DNA of 64,000 bases from CAXXOK01 sp963666755. GTDB taxonomy: Bacteria; Bacillota; Clostridia; Christensenellales; Aristaeellaceae. A program made the position numbers and the translations under genes. Each line of letters begins with the position of its first letter. Positions within the stretch are counted from its first letter, which is position 1. The DNA lies in NCBI GenBank assembly GCA_963666755.2, contig CAXXGW010000002.1, positions 62,001-126,000 on the forward strand, written 5' to 3'. The notes below the pieces were generated by a model that saw only the letters and a program-made list of their open reading frames with translations, did no database searches and was not told where the DNA came from. Shown in pieces: positions 8,261 to 17,488 of the stretch.

Positions 8261-8947
8261 TCAGGCGTTGGGTTCGGGTTCGCTCCAATGGACGCGCTCC
8301 ACCCCGGGCAGGCCGCGCAAGGCGCGCCACAGGCGGCGCTTGGGGTTTACGGCCACCGGATGGGCGCACAGGCGCAGCATGGGCAGATCGCCGTAGCTGT
8401 CGCCGTAGGCGTAGGAGTTATCCACATCCAGCCGATCGCCCTTGGCAGCCAGATACTCGGCCAGCCGCAGGGCTTTCTGCACCCCGCGGCAGTTATCGCC
8501 GCACACCTGCCCGCGAAACACGCCGTCCGCGTCAGGGTCAAAGCGGGTGGCAATCAGATCGTCCACGCCCAGCGCGGGCACCATGAACGTCAGGTAAAAG
8601 GTAGAGCTGGCCGAAACCAGCAGCGTCACGCGCCCCTCGGCCTTATGGCGGGCAATGGTTGCAAGCCCCTCGGGGCGGAGGCGCGGGCGCAGCACCGTAT
8701 CGCAAAAGTCGCGGGCAATCGCCTCCACCCGCGCCGCGGGCAGCCCGGCCAGAAAGCGCAGCGCGCGCTCCTTGGCGCGCACGGCGGGGCAGAGCTTGAG
8801 GCCGTACAGCACGGCCGTCCACAGCCCGGCCGCCAGCTGGCGGCGGCTCATCAGCCCCTTCTGAAAAGCGTAGCGGCATAAAAGCAGGATGGAATCGCCG
8901 CGGATCAGCGTTCCGTCAAAGTCAAACAGAGCATAAGTTTTACACAT
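8261..8947 (-). CDS. HAD-IB family phosphatase
   Basis: A 228-residue haloacid-dehalogenase phosphatase. Motif I is ALFDFDGTLIRGDS (residues 6-19, nucleophile Asp), motif II is LLVSASSTFYLTF, and motif IV is YAYGDSYGDLPML with the acidic pair near the C-terminus. The subfamily IB cap and the phrase ARDFCDTVLRPRLRPEG resemble bacterial proteins similar to phosphoserine phosphatase and the CicA group. The substrate is unassigned. The ATG at 8947 has GAAGGGA upstream; further upstream the frame runs into the promoter region of the divergent gene. The divergent gene pair shares the ~200-bp intergenic region. Confidence 0.8.
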   Translation of the reverse strand: MCKTYALFDFDGTLIRGDSILLLCRYAFQKGLMSRRQLAAGLWTAVLYGLKLCPAVRAKERALRFLAGLPAARVEAIARDFCDTVLRPRLRPEGLATIARHKAEGRVTLLVSASSTFYLTFMVPALGVDDLIATRFDPDADGVFRGQVCGDNCRGVQKALRLAEYLAAKGDRLDVDNSYAYGDSYGDLPMLRLCAHPVAVNPKRRLWRALRGLPGVERVHWSEPEPNA

Positions 8948-9059
8948 GGGGTAGCCATCCCTTCGAACCCTTTGCGCGTACGCGGGGGCACCGCGCACCT
9001 GCACCCCAGTATAGCACGCAAGGCCCCGCGTTGCCAAGCCCGCGCACAACCTGCTGTGC

Positions 9060-9088
9060 TTGACACTCCTGCCGGTTTGTGTTACCTT
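9060..9088 (+). promoter_or_regulatory. Promoter of the 9.1-14.6 kb operon
   Basis: TTGACA, a 17-bp spacer, TACCTT, facing the membrane-protein operon. It also explains why the long open frame that begins at the TTG inside this -35 box should not be read as a gene start. Confidence 0.65.
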
Positions 9089-9155
9089 CGTGTACGGAAT
9101 GGCGTTCTATTCGGCCGTATCATCCGAAGCATACCGCACGCAGGGAGGCGTTTGT

Positions 9156-10685
9156 TTGCATACTCAAGTCCGGGCCGACGGCACGCGGAGGTACGCCGTA
9201 CTCTCCGTAACGGCTGGGGTCCTGCTGGTGTTGGTGTTGGGGCTATTGGTGCTCTGGCAGGAAAAGTTCCTGTTTGCCTATTCGCAGCCGTGGCTGCTTG
9301 CAAACCGCGTGCTGTTGCCTCTGGCATTGTCGTGCATCACGCTTTTGGTTGCGCTGCGGCATTTCTGCGCGCGGCGCGCGCCCCGCTGGGGCGCCGGGCG
9401 CTGGCTGGTTGCCGTGTACTTTCTTTTCCTATTGGGGGTACAACTGGTGGTGGCCCATGCCGTGTGGTTTTATGCGGGCTGGGATGTGAGCAACGTCTAC
9501 GGCGGCGCGGAGCAGCTGGCGAAGGGGCTGACCGTGGACGGCGCCTACTACCGCCTGTGCCCCAACAACGCGCCGCTGACCCTGCTGCTGGCGTTGCCCC
9601 TCTGGATGGCAGAGTCGCTTAAACTGGCGGTGCCCTACGCGGTGTTGCCGTATCTGGGGGCCGTCCTTGCCAACCTGGCGTGTCAGCTCACGCTGGCCTG
9701 CGTACGGCGGCTTACGCGCAGCCGCTTTGCCCGCCTTGGGGCGCTTGGGCTGTGCACGGTCTGGCTAGCGCTGAGCATGACCATGACGGTGCCCTACACC
9801 GATGTGTTCGCCCTGCTGTTCCCGGTGCTGGCCTTCTATGTCTGGCTGTCGGTCAAAGGGCCCTTTGCCAAATGGGGGCTGATCTCGCTGATCTGCTTCT
9901 TTGGCGCGTCGATTAAGCCGACCGTGCTGATTGTGGAAATCGCGCTGGTGGCTGTGAGCGCGCTGGGCACGTTCCCGCTGCGCCGTCTGGGGGCGGCGGG
10001 CGCGCGGCGCGTGGCGATCGGGCTGATTGCCCTGTTGCTGGGCGCGGTGCCCGGGCGCGTTTGGCAGGACGGCGCCACCGCCTACCTTGCGGGCAGCGCC
10101 ACCCCCCAGGAGCAGCTCAGCGAAACGCATTACCTGATGATGGGCATGAACGGCACCACCTATGGCGGGCATCTGCCGGAGGATGTGGCGTACTCCACCT
10201 CGTTTGCGACGCTGGCGGAACGGCGGCAGGCGAACCTCCAGCGCGCGTGGGAGCGCGTAACCGGGCGTAATCTGGCAGAGAATCTGTATTTCTTTGCAGT
10301 CAAAACCTATAAGGCCTTTGGGGACGGCATGCTCGCCTCCAACAACAGCTACCTGATGGAGCAAAAAACCCGCCGCGACGATCCGCTGAGCCGGTTCCTG
10401 CGGAGCGTATACTATCCAACTGGCGATCTGCATTCGCTGGCCGTGACCGTAGAGCAGACGGTATGGCTGGGCCTGCTTGCCCTGTGCGCCGTCGCCCTGC
10501 TGAGCCGCACGCGCCGCCGCCCCGCCGTGGCTGCGCTGGGGCTGACGCTGTTTGGCGCGGGCCTTTATCTGCTGCTGTTTGAGGACTGGCCGCGCTACCT
10601 GTATCTGTATGCGCCGCTTTTTATAGTGCTCGCGGCCCTGGGGCTGGAACGGCTGCGCCTGCCCCGGCGCGCCCCGCACGCCTGA
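9156..10685 (+). CDS. Polytopic membrane protein, glycosyltransferase-39/GT-C-like
   Basis: A protein of about 509 residues with roughly ten to twelve hydrophobic helices. The TTG at 9156 follows GGAGG by seven bases and begins HTQVRADGTRRY; upstream codons lie in the promoter. The extracytoplasmic loop after helices 3-4 (YAGWDVSNVYGGAEQLAKG) carries an acidic residue at the position where GT-C enzymes keep catalytic acids. The C-terminal region has a soluble stretch followed by membrane segments (ending GLYLLLFEDWPRYLYLYAPL), like dolichyl-phosphate-mannose mannosyltransferase-like proteins. The likely role is transfer of a lipid-linked sugar at the outer membrane face. The family call is by topology and motif flavour, not strong identity. 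Confidence 0.5.
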   Translation: MHTQVRADGTRRYAVLSVTAGVLLVLVLGLLVLWQEKFLFAYSQPWLLANRVLLPLALSCITLLVALRHFCARRAPRWGAGRWLVAVYFLFLLGVQLVVAHAVWFYAGWDVSNVYGGAEQLAKGLTVDGAYYRLCPNNAPLTLLLALPLWMAESLKLAVPYAVLPYLGAVLANLACQLTLACVRRLTRSRFARLGALGLCTVWLALSMTMTVPYTDVFALLFPVLAFYVWLSVKGPFAKWGLISLICFFGASIKPTVLIVEIALVAVSALGTFPLRRLGAAGARRVAIGLIALLLGAVPGRVWQDGATAYLAGSATPQEQLSETHYLMMGMNGTTYGGHLPEDVAYSTSFATLAERRQANLQRAWERVTGRNLAENLYFFAVKTYKAFGDGMLASNNSYLMEQKTRRDDPLSRFLRSVYYPTGDLHSLAVTVEQTVWLGLLALCAVALLSRTRRRPAVAALGLTLFGAGLYLLLFEDWPRYLYLYAPLFIVLAALGLERLRLPRRAPHA

Positions 10686-10733
10686 GCCCCGCATTCGATG
10701 CGCGCCCCCGCGCGCCGAGAGGAGAAGACCCCC

Positions 10734-12428
10734 ATGCAAAGGCGACGCTCATGGCTAATCTGGCTGGCGGGCGCGGTGATGACCGCCGTAACGCTGGCGC
10801 TGCTGATGCGCGCCAGCAACCTGCGCTTTGAAAACTCCGACGATGCGCTGATCCTGAAAGCCTTTATGGGGTTTGAAGGCGGCGTACCGGCCGATTTTTC
10901 CATGAATATGCACCCGCTGCTGGCCGGTGCGCTGCACGCGCTGGCGCTGTGCAACCCTGCGGTGCCGTGGTTTTCGCTGTTTCAGGTGGGGCTGCTGCTG
11001 CTGAGCGCCACGGTGCTGGTCAAGGCCGGGTTTCAGCTGGCGCGCGGCCAGCAGTTTCCGTGGCTGGCGGGGCTGGCGGCGGGCTGCGTTACGCTTTCGG
11101 TTTGCGTCGCCTTTGTGCTGTGCCGCGTCAACCACACCACCACGGCAGCGCTGGCAGGCGCAGCGGCGGTGGCGCAAGCGCTGAGCGTGACCACGGCGCA
11201 TACGCGCGGGCAGGCGGTGCGGGGCATGCTGTTATGCCTGCTGCTGGCCGCGGCGGCCTATCTGCTGCGGCTGGAAAGCGTGTGGCCCGCGCTTGCGCTG
11301 ATCCTGCTGGTGTTCGGCTGGCAAGTGCTTTACCAGCCCGGCGATAAAACGCCTCACGCGCGCGGCACCGCGCTTGTAGGGACGCTTACGCTGGTATGCG
11401 TCGTCGCCGCGCTGGTGGGAACGCGCCTGTGGGTGGTGCAGGCGCGCGGGTTGCAGGCCGATCAGGATTGGCACGCGGCCCGGATCGCGCTGATGGATTA
11501 CACCGATTTTGAAACCGACCCCGCCCCGGCGCTGGCCGCCTCCGGCCCGCTGGACGCGACCGAGATAGAGCTGGCGCGGCGCTGGTTTTTCATGGACGCC
11601 GCCATGACCACCGAGGCGCTGCAAACGCTGGCCGACGCCTATGCCGACGAGCCTGCGCCCGCGCCTGTTACGCGGCTTGCAGATTTTTTGCGCGATAACC
11701 CCCGGCAGCTGTATACGCTGGCGATTACGGCGCTGCTGTGCGCGCTGTGCTGGCTAGGCGAGCGGCGCACCCACCCCGGCGCGGCGCTCGCGGCCACGCT
11801 GGCCCTCGCGGCCGCGCTGGTGTTTCTGTTCTATCTGGCACTGCGGGGGCGGCTGCTGGCGCGCGCGGCCGACGCGGTGCTGTTGCCCGCCTTTGCGCTC
11901 ACGCTGGGCCTGGCGCTGCTCAAGCCGCCAAAGCGCGGCCTCCTGCGGCGCGGGCTGGCGGCGCTGCTCCTGCTGGGCGTGCTGCTGGGCACGGGCCTGC
12001 AGGCGCGCCAGACGCGCTACGAAATCACCCGCGCGCCGGATACCGTGTCCCTCCAGCGGGAGGCCGCGCTGGAGCAGTTCGCGCTGCAAAACCCCGATCT
12101 GCTGATTGCGCGCAGCCCCAACCTGCTGCGCGATACCCGGCTTTTGCCGGATGTGAGCGCGGGCGTGCCCGGCAACCTGATCCTCTGGGGGGATTGGGCG
12201 TGCCACACCCCCGGCTGGTACGCCCAGCTGGCCCGCTATGGGCTGGACGGCCATGCCCTGCGCGCGCAGGATTGGCTCGGTACGCCGCTGGTGCTCGCCT
12301 CGGCCGACCCTGCCGAAACCGACGCGCTGTGCGCATGGCTCAGCCAGGCGCTGGGCATGCCCGTCGCGGCCGAACCGTTGGCGCAAGCGGACGAGTTTAC
12401 CGTCTACCGGATGGCCGCCGCACACTAA
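10734..12428 (+). CDS. Large polytopic membrane protein, unknown function
   Basis: A 564-residue protein with about ten predicted membrane helices and a globular C-terminal ~130 residues after the last helix. The motif LRFENSDDALILKAFMGFEGG in the first loop (acidic pair after helix 1) and the NMHPLLAG segment resemble GT-C/PMT-like proteins, so it may be a second glycosyltransferase working with its neighbour. The ATG at 10734 has GAGAGGAG ten bases upstream. It lies 48 bp after the preceding gene in one operon. Extreme Leu/Ala richness makes confident family assignment impossible by eye. Confidence 0.6.
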   Translation: MQRRRSWLIWLAGAVMTAVTLALLMRASNLRFENSDDALILKAFMGFEGGVPADFSMNMHPLLAGALHALALCNPAVPWFSLFQVGLLLLSATVLVKAGFQLARGQQFPWLAGLAAGCVTLSVCVAFVLCRVNHTTTAALAGAAAVAQALSVTTAHTRGQAVRGMLLCLLLAAAAYLLRLESVWPALALILLVFGWQVLYQPGDKTPHARGTALVGTLTLVCVVAALVGTRLWVVQARGLQADQDWHAARIALMDYTDFETDPAPALAASGPLDATEIELARRWFFMDAAMTTEALQTLADAYADEPAPAPVTRLADFLRDNPRQLYTLAITALLCALCWLGERRTHPGAALAATLALAAALVFLFYLALRGRLLARAADAVLLPAFALTLGLALLKPPKRGLLRRGLAALLLLGVLLGTGLQARQTRYEITRAPDTVSLQREAALEQFALQNPDLLIARSPNLLRDTRLLPDVSAGVPGNLILWGDWACHTPGWYAQLARYGLDGHALRAQDWLGTPLVLASADPAETDALCAWLSQALGMPVAAEPLAQADEFTVYRMAAAH

Positions 12429-12465
12429 ACCTAAGCCGACATTCCACACAGGGAGGGGACCGCGC

Positions 12466-13056
12466 ATGGAACCGGAAGCGAAGCTCGCCGTACTGGCCAG
12501 GGCCGGCCGCGCCCTGAACGCATCGCGCGCCGTATGGGCGCTGGGCGCGTCGGCGCTGCTGTACCTGCACGGCGTAACCGAGGATTTTCATGATCTGGAT
12601 CTGCTGATCGACCCCGATACCGTGGGGGTCGGCACCGCGGCGCTGCTGGCCGAGGGGGCCGAACGGCGCGGCGCGCCCGCGCCCAGCGCTGTCTTCTGCA
12701 CCGAGCGCTTCGAGCCGCTGCGGCTGGCCGGGGTGGATATCGACCTGCTGTGCAATTTTACCATTCGCCGCAAGGAGGCCGTGTACCGTTACGATTTTCA
12801 CAGCGGGCGCATCGAGGGCGCGACCCTTGTGCAGCGCGTGCGCATCCCTCTTTGCCCGCTGGCGGACTGGTTTGTGCTCTATCAGCTGATGCCCGCCCGC
12901 GCCAAAAACGCACGGCTGATTGCCCGCCACCTGGCAAACGCGCCGGAGGGCGACAGCCGCCTGTGGCTGACGCAGTGGCTCAACAGCCGCCTGCCGGGCG
13001 AGGTGCGTGAGCGCACGCTGGCCCTGTACCAGCAGCTGCCCCATACCGTGCGCTGA
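12466..13056 (+). CDS. Nucleotidyltransferase-fold protein (AbiEii/MNT-like)
   Basis: A 196-residue protein. The segment WALGASALLYLHG followed by DFHDLDLLID (about residues 33-45) matches the G-[GS]-x-D-x-D-type signature of the polymerase-beta-like nucleotidyltransferase superfamily, with a third acidic residue in VDIDLLCNF (about 90-98). Members range from toxin-like AbiEii and MNT to tRNA-modifying or kanamycin-type enzymes. There is no antitoxin-like partner next to it, so a toxin role is not supported. The ATG at 12466 follows GGGAGGGG. It is third in the operon. Confidence 0.6.
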   Translation: MEPEAKLAVLARAGRALNASRAVWALGASALLYLHGVTEDFHDLDLLIDPDTVGVGTAALLAEGAERRGAPAPSAVFCTERFEPLRLAGVDIDLLCNFTIRRKEAVYRYDFHSGRIEGATLVQRVRIPLCPLADWFVLYQLMPARAKNARLIARHLANAPEGDSRLWLTQWLNSRLPGEVRERTLALYQQLPHTVR

Positions 13057-13097
13057 CGGCGCCCGACCCCGCCGCCCCACGCGGCGCAGGAGGCTGC

Positions 13098-14585
13098 ATG
13101 CCCAAGCTGACTATCCAACGCGGTACGCAAACCGCCGCGCTTCCCTTTACCGGCACGCCCACCCTTGCGCAGGCGCTCGCGCAGGGGCCTTTTGCGTTGC
13201 CCCAGCCCTGCGGCGGGCGCGGCACGTGCGGCAAGTGCGCGGTGCAGGCGCTCACGGGCGCGGTTTCACCCCCGACCGCGGCGGAGCGCAGGCTGGGCAC
13301 ACGCCTCGCCTGTCAGGCCGTGCTGCTGGGGGATTGCGCCGTAACCCTGCCCCCCGCGCAAACCTGGGCCGATGCCGAAACCGAGGCCGCCGTGCCGTCG
13401 CTGGGCACGCCCATGCCCGGCCGCTACGGCGCGGCGGTGGATCTGGGCACCACCACCGTGGCGGCGCGCGTGTTCGACCTGCAAACCGGCGCGCCGCTGG
13501 CCGCGCATACGCTGCTTAACCCGCAGACCACCGTCGCGGCGGATGTGATGGGCCGCATCACGACGGCGCTGCAAGGCGAACTTCCAACCCTGCAACGGCA
13601 GGCGCGGGAGGCGGTCATGGCCGCGATCGCGGGCGCGTGCGCACAGGCGGGCGTTGATGCCGTGCAGGCCGTGACGCTTGCGGGCAACACCACCATGCTC
13701 TACCTGCTCACGGGCCGCTCGCCGCAATCGCTCGCTACCGCCCCGTTCGCCGCGGATACCCTGTTTGGCGAGGAAACCATGCTGGCAGGCACCCCGGTCT
13801 ACCTGCCGCCCTGCGCCGCTGCCTTTATCGGCGCGGATATCACCTGCGCGGCGCTGGCCGCGGGGCTGGACGAAGCGCCCGATACGGTGCTGCTGATGGA
13901 TATCGGCACCAACGGCGAGCTGCTCCTGCGGCATGGGGGCCAGCTTTATGGCGCCTCTACCGCCGCTGGGCCAGCCTTTGAAGGCGGGCAGATTTCGCAG
14001 GGCTGCGGCGGTGTGCGGGGCGCGATCGACCGGGTCTGGCTGGAGGGCGGCACACTGGGCACGCATGTGATCGGCGGGGGTAAAGCCATAGGCGTATGCG
14101 GCTCCGGGCTTCTGGATGCCGTCGCGGCGCTGCTGGAAGCGGGCCGCATCGACGCAAGCGGCCAGACCGACGCGCCCGTGATCCCCCTGCGGGATAGCGT
14201 GGCGCTGACCGCCGCCGATGTGCGCGCGGTACAGCTGGCCAAGGCCGCGATTGCCGCCGGGGTGGAAAGCCTGCTGGCCGCGGCAGGGATTGGGGCCGCG
14301 CAGGTGAGCCGCGTCCTGCTGGCGGGTGGTTTCGGCAGCCGTTTGCGGGTGCAGAGCGCCGCGGCGATCGGGCTGATCCCCGCGCCGCTGGGCTCCAGGT
14401 CAAGCCCCATCGGGAATGCGGCGTTGGCGGGCGCGGCCATGCTGCTGTTGGATACCCGGCTGCGTAAGCGGGCAGAAGCGCTTGCCCGCGCGGTGCGTAT
14501 TGTGCAGCTGGGCGGCGACGCGCAGTTTGAGCAGCGGTTCCTTGCGGCAATGTGCTTTCCCTGCGCCTATGATGAGGATGAGTAA
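13098..14585 (+). CDS. Ferredoxin-ASKHA protein (RACo-like corrinoid-activation ATPase, DUF4445)
   Basis: A 495-residue protein. The N-terminal plant-type [2Fe-2S] domain has the spacing C-GGRGT-C-GK-C (about residues 35-43) and a fourth Cys in TRLACQA (near 73). An ASKHA ATPase region begins at GAAVDLGTTTVAARVFDL (about 113-130), with MDIGTNGELLL (near 265) and a final GGFGSRL motif. RACo-type proteins use ATP to reductively reactivate Co(I) corrinoid methyltransferases. Here no methyltransferase or corrinoid protein is next to it, so the client must be elsewhere. It is shorter than typical RACo proteins (~600 residues), lacking the linker domain. It is last in the operon and ends before a repeat cluster. 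Confidence 0.8.
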   Translation: MPKLTIQRGTQTAALPFTGTPTLAQALAQGPFALPQPCGGRGTCGKCAVQALTGAVSPPTAAERRLGTRLACQAVLLGDCAVTLPPAQTWADAETEAAVPSLGTPMPGRYGAAVDLGTTTVAARVFDLQTGAPLAAHTLLNPQTTVAADVMGRITTALQGELPTLQRQAREAVMAAIAGACAQAGVDAVQAVTLAGNTTMLYLLTGRSPQSLATAPFAADTLFGEETMLAGTPVYLPPCAAAFIGADITCAALAAGLDEAPDTVLLMDIGTNGELLLRHGGQLYGASTAAGPAFEGGQISQGCGGVRGAIDRVWLEGGTLGTHVIGGGKAIGVCGSGLLDAVAALLEAGRIDASGQTDAPVIPLRDSVALTAADVRAVQLAKAAIAAGVESLLAAAGIGAAQVSRVLLAGGFGSRLRVQSAAAIGLIPAPLGSRSSPIGNAALAGAAMLLLDTRLRKRAEALARAVRIVQLGGDAQFEQRFLAAMCFPCAYDEDE

Positions 14586-14622
14586 ACTCTGAAGCCATCT
14601 TCACAAGGCGATCAAAATGGAG

Positions 14623-15305
14623 GTGCAGGAGGCACTGCCTCCTGCCGGGGCTTGGGCGCCGGAGGGAAGCGTGCGGCCAGTGGCCGCTTCGCCGCAGGCG
14701 AAAGCGACCCGCAGGCGGGGCGTGAAACAAGCAGGCAAACGATAGTGCAGCCTGCGACGTTTGAACGCCCGGGTCAGAACCCCAAACCCCAACGCCGCAG
14801 CGTTACTCCCAAAGCGAGCGAACAGCGCCGCAGGCGCTATGAGGCGAGCGGCAAACACACATTGCTGTATATTTGTTTACAGTAGCATAGCAGTGCAGGA
14901 GGCAGCGCCTCCTGCCGTTTCTTGTGTGCCCAAGAGCACGCATCCCGCAGGCTAAGCGTAAAGCAAGCATGCAAATGGCAACACAGCCAAAAAGCATGAA
15001 CGCCCGGGTCAGAACCCCAAACCCCAACGCCGCAGCGTTACCCCCAAAGCGAGCGAACAGCGCCGCAGGCGCTATGAGGCGAGCGGCAAAACACATTGCT
15101 GTGTATTGTTAACAGAAGCATAGAAGTGCAGGAGGCAGCGCCTCCTGCCGTACCTTGTGTGTCCAAGAGCACACGTCCCGCAGGCGGGGCGTGAAACGAG
15201 CAGGCAAACGGCAGTGCAGCCTGCGAAGGTTGAACGCCCGCATCAGAACCCCAAACCCCAACGCCACAGCATAGCCCTCAAATCGCACAAGTAACGCAAA
15301 GGGAC
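14623..15305 (+). repeat. Family-2 hairpin repeats, three copies (14623, 14893, 15127)
   Basis: Three copies start with GTGCAGGAGGCA and a GGAGGC-n-GCCTCC hairpin. They continue through a CCCCAAACCCCAACGCC stretch and, in the first two, the core AACAGCGCC-n4-GGCGCTATGAGG flanked by GAGCG/CGAGCG. Periods are 270 and 234 bp. The core is shared with the 168-bp family, the rest is not. The copies are sense-oriented after the RACo-like gene. This fills most of the 843-bp gap; I see no gene in it. Confidence 0.85.
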
Positions 15306-15349
15306 ATGCAGTGCACTACGACCAACCCTGCCGGTTATAGTAACAAAAT

Positions 15350-15382
15350 CGCCCGCACTGACTGGAGTGCGAGCGGTTTTTA
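15350..15382. terminator. Bidirectional terminator between the RACo-like gene and miaA
   Basis: Hairpin arms 15350-15359 and 15366-15375 (CGCACT/AGTGCG with bulges) are followed by GTTTTT on the plus strand and ATTTTGTT on the minus strand. Confidence 0.7.
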
Positions 15383-15428
15383 TGAATGAGGAGCCTCGTG
15401 CCATTGTGAACCCTGAATCGCGCCCTTT

Positions 15429-16391
15429 TCACTTCGGGCTTTGCTCCAAGGAACCCCCTGCCAAAGGTTGCGCGTCCTGTTGCTGCGCAATCGGCCTATC
15501 CGCCAGAAACGCATCCACCAGACGGCAGGCCTCGGCCACGGGGTCGCCGGTCATGTCCAGCCAATGGATGGCCGGATCGCGGCGGAACCATGTCATCTGC
15601 CGTTTGGCAAAGCGTTTGATGGCTTGCGCAAGCTCGGCGGTCATCGTAGGCAGGTCGGCATACTCCCCCTGCAGATAGGCGCAAAGGTAGCGGTACTCCA
15701 GCCCCAGGCGACGCAGAAAATCTGCGGGCACGCCCTGTTGCAGCAGCCCTTCCACCTCGGCCACCATACCCTGCGCAAGCCGCGCGGTCAGCCGCTCGTC
15801 AATACGGGCGCACAGCGTCTGGCGCGGCCAGGTGACGCCCAGCTTGAGCACCCGGTAGCGGGGGCTGCGCGGGCCGGGGCCGGGATCGCCGTCGTGCAAC
15901 TTTTCCAGCGCACGCATCACACGGTTGCGGTTGGCGGGGTCGAGGTCCGTTTCCGGGCAGGCGGCAAGCAACTGCCGGTACAGTGCGGGCGTATCGAAGG
16001 TTTCCAGCACGGCGCGGTAAGCCAGATCCGGCGCGGTTTGCGAAAGGGTGTAGCCCTCCGTGACGGCGGCCACATACAGGCCCGTGCCGCCCACCAAAAA
16101 AGGCAGCCGGTCGCGGGCGAGGATGCCGTCCGCGGCAGCATAGGCCAACTCCTGAAAATCCGCCACTGAAAAAAGGGTCGGCGGCACGCACACATCCAGC
16201 AGATGGTGAGGGACGCCCCGCATCTCCGCGGGCGTCAGCTTGCCGCTGCCCAAATCCAGCCCCCGGTATACCTGCCGGGAGTCGGCTGAGATCACCTCGC
16301 CGCCGTAGCGCAGCGCCAGCTCCACACCCAGCCCGCTCTTGCCGGAGGCATTGGTTCCCACCACAGCGACCATGCGGGGTAAATCCGACAT
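15429..16391 (-). CDS. miaA: tRNA dimethylallyltransferase MiaA
   Basis: A 320-residue enzyme that transfers a dimethylallyl group to N6 of A37 in tRNAs reading UNN codons. The P-loop GTNASGKS (residues 12-19, T-N replacing the usual P-T) and the SADSRQVYRGLDLGSGK motif (about 35-51) are the substrate-binding elements. LVGGTGLYVAAV (near 100) and the C-terminal TWFRRDP motif complete the family pattern. Length is normal. The AGGAGC site precedes the ATG. It lies 70 bp downstream of the PP2C gene and is probably cotranscribed. Confidence 0.95.
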   Translation of the reverse strand: MSDLPRMVAVVGTNASGKSGLGVELALRYGGEVISADSRQVYRGLDLGSGKLTPAEMRGVPHHLLDVCVPPTLFSVADFQELAYAAADGILARDRLPFLVGGTGLYVAAVTEGYTLSQTAPDLAYRAVLETFDTPALYRQLLAACPETDLDPANRNRVMRALEKLHDGDPGPGPRSPRYRVLKLGVTWPRQTLCARIDERLTARLAQGMVAEVEGLLQQGVPADFLRRLGLEYRYLCAYLQGEYADLPTMTAELAQAIKRFAKRQMTWFRRDPAIHWLDMTGDPVAEACRLVDAFLADRPIAQQQDAQPLAGGSLEQSPK

Positions 16392-16461
16392 CCAAATCGC
16401 TCCTGTGGGCGGCCTGTCGGCCGCTTGCTGGCCCCCGTGGCCGCGGTTTATGCTGCGCCCT

Positions 16462-17319
16462 TCAGGCTCCGCGGCCCTGCATGCGGCAGCGCAGCGCCGC
16501 CAGCCGCGCCCGGAGGCTGATATGCCCGGGGCCGAAAACCTGAATGCAAAGCGCGGTCACATTGTCGTGGCCGCCATTGTCCAGCGCCTGCTGCACCAGC
16601 GCGTCCACCGCCTGCGCGGCGGTTCTGGCACGCAGCAGCGTGCAGCGGATGGCGGCATCCTCCACCATATCCACCAGCCCGTCGCTGCACAGCAGGTAAA
16701 GATCGCCGGTGTGCACCGCCATGCGCGGCGAAAGGTAGGGCGCAAACGCTGTATCGGTGGACGGCAGCCCCAAAAACTGATAGATCAGATGCCGCCGGGG
16801 GCTCAGCCGCGCCTGATAGGGCGTAAGCTGCCCCTTGTCCACCAGCCGCTGCACCTCGCTGTGGTCGCGGGTCAGGCGGGTCAGGCTGCCGTCCCGCAGG
16901 CGGTATACGCGGCTATCCCCCAGGTTCAGCACGCGCATGCCGCCGTTTTGCCACAGGCAGGCCGCAAGCGTGGTGCCCGGGTGCCTGCCGCTGTCGCCCA
17001 GCGCGTAGATACGGTCGCTCAGCCTGCACAGCGCGCCCATCAGCTGCGCTTCCTTGAGGCCCTCCAGTGAGCTGATCTGCAGCGCGCCCAGGCCGCGCAC
17101 CGCCTCGTAGCTGGCCAGCGCACCGCCTGCCTCGCCGCCCAGCCCATCGCACACGGCGTATAGCTGAAAGGCCGCCTCACTGTCGCCAAGCATCCGGCCT
17201 CCGTGGGCCATCGCCTCCTGGGACATCCAGCGGCCGTTCAGGTAATAATTATCCTCATTGGTGGCACGCAGGATGCCCCGATGGTTGCGCGCAGCCGCTT
17301 CCAACCGCCATCCGGACAT
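16462..17319 (-). CDS. PP2C-family serine/threonine protein phosphatase
   Basis: A protein of about 285 residues with the PPM metal motifs in order: RATNEDNYY (about 19-27, D-N variant of the RxxNEDxx motif), YAVCDGLGGEAGG (near 55, DGxGG), LYLLCSDGLVDMVED (near 200, SDGL) and GGHDNVTALCIQVFG (DN motif near 250). All metal-binding Asp are present. These enzymes dephosphorylate Ser/Thr targets and usually oppose a Hanks-type kinase, but no kinase lies beside it. I chose the ATG at 17319; in-frame ATG 17349 and GTG 17373 are alternatives. Confidence 0.85.
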   Translation of the reverse strand: MSGWRLEAAARNHRGILRATNEDNYYLNGRWMSQEAMAHGGRMLGDSEAAFQLYAVCDGLGGEAGGALASYEAVRGLGALQISSLEGLKEAQLMGALCRLSDRIYALGDSGRHPGTTLAACLWQNGGMRVLNLGDSRVYRLRDGSLTRLTRDHSEVQRLVDKGQLTPYQARLSPRRHLIYQFLGLPSTDTAFAPYLSPRMAVHTGDLYLLCSDGLVDMVEDAAIRCTLLRARTAAQAVDALVQQALDNGGHDNVTALCIQVFGPGHISLRARLAALRCRMQGRGA

Positions 17320-17430
17320 TCCCGCCGCCCCCTTCCCCCGCGTCGGCATGGGATGGGAATCAGCGGGTCCCACCCGTGCACAGCGTCCTTTTTATCCGAC
17401 AGTAGGGAAGATTTGGTAACCATTAGAGGC

Positions 17431-17459
17431 AGTATAGCAGTTCGCCGTCCTTTTGTAAA
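17431..17459 (-). promoter_or_regulatory. Promoter of the PP2C-miaA unit
   Basis: Minus strand: TTTACA, 17-bp spacer, TATACT with TGC before the -10. It gives a leader of about 105 nt to the chosen start. Confidence 0.65.
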
Positions 17460-17488
17460 GACGATCGGCGGTTCCCCTATTGCCGCGT

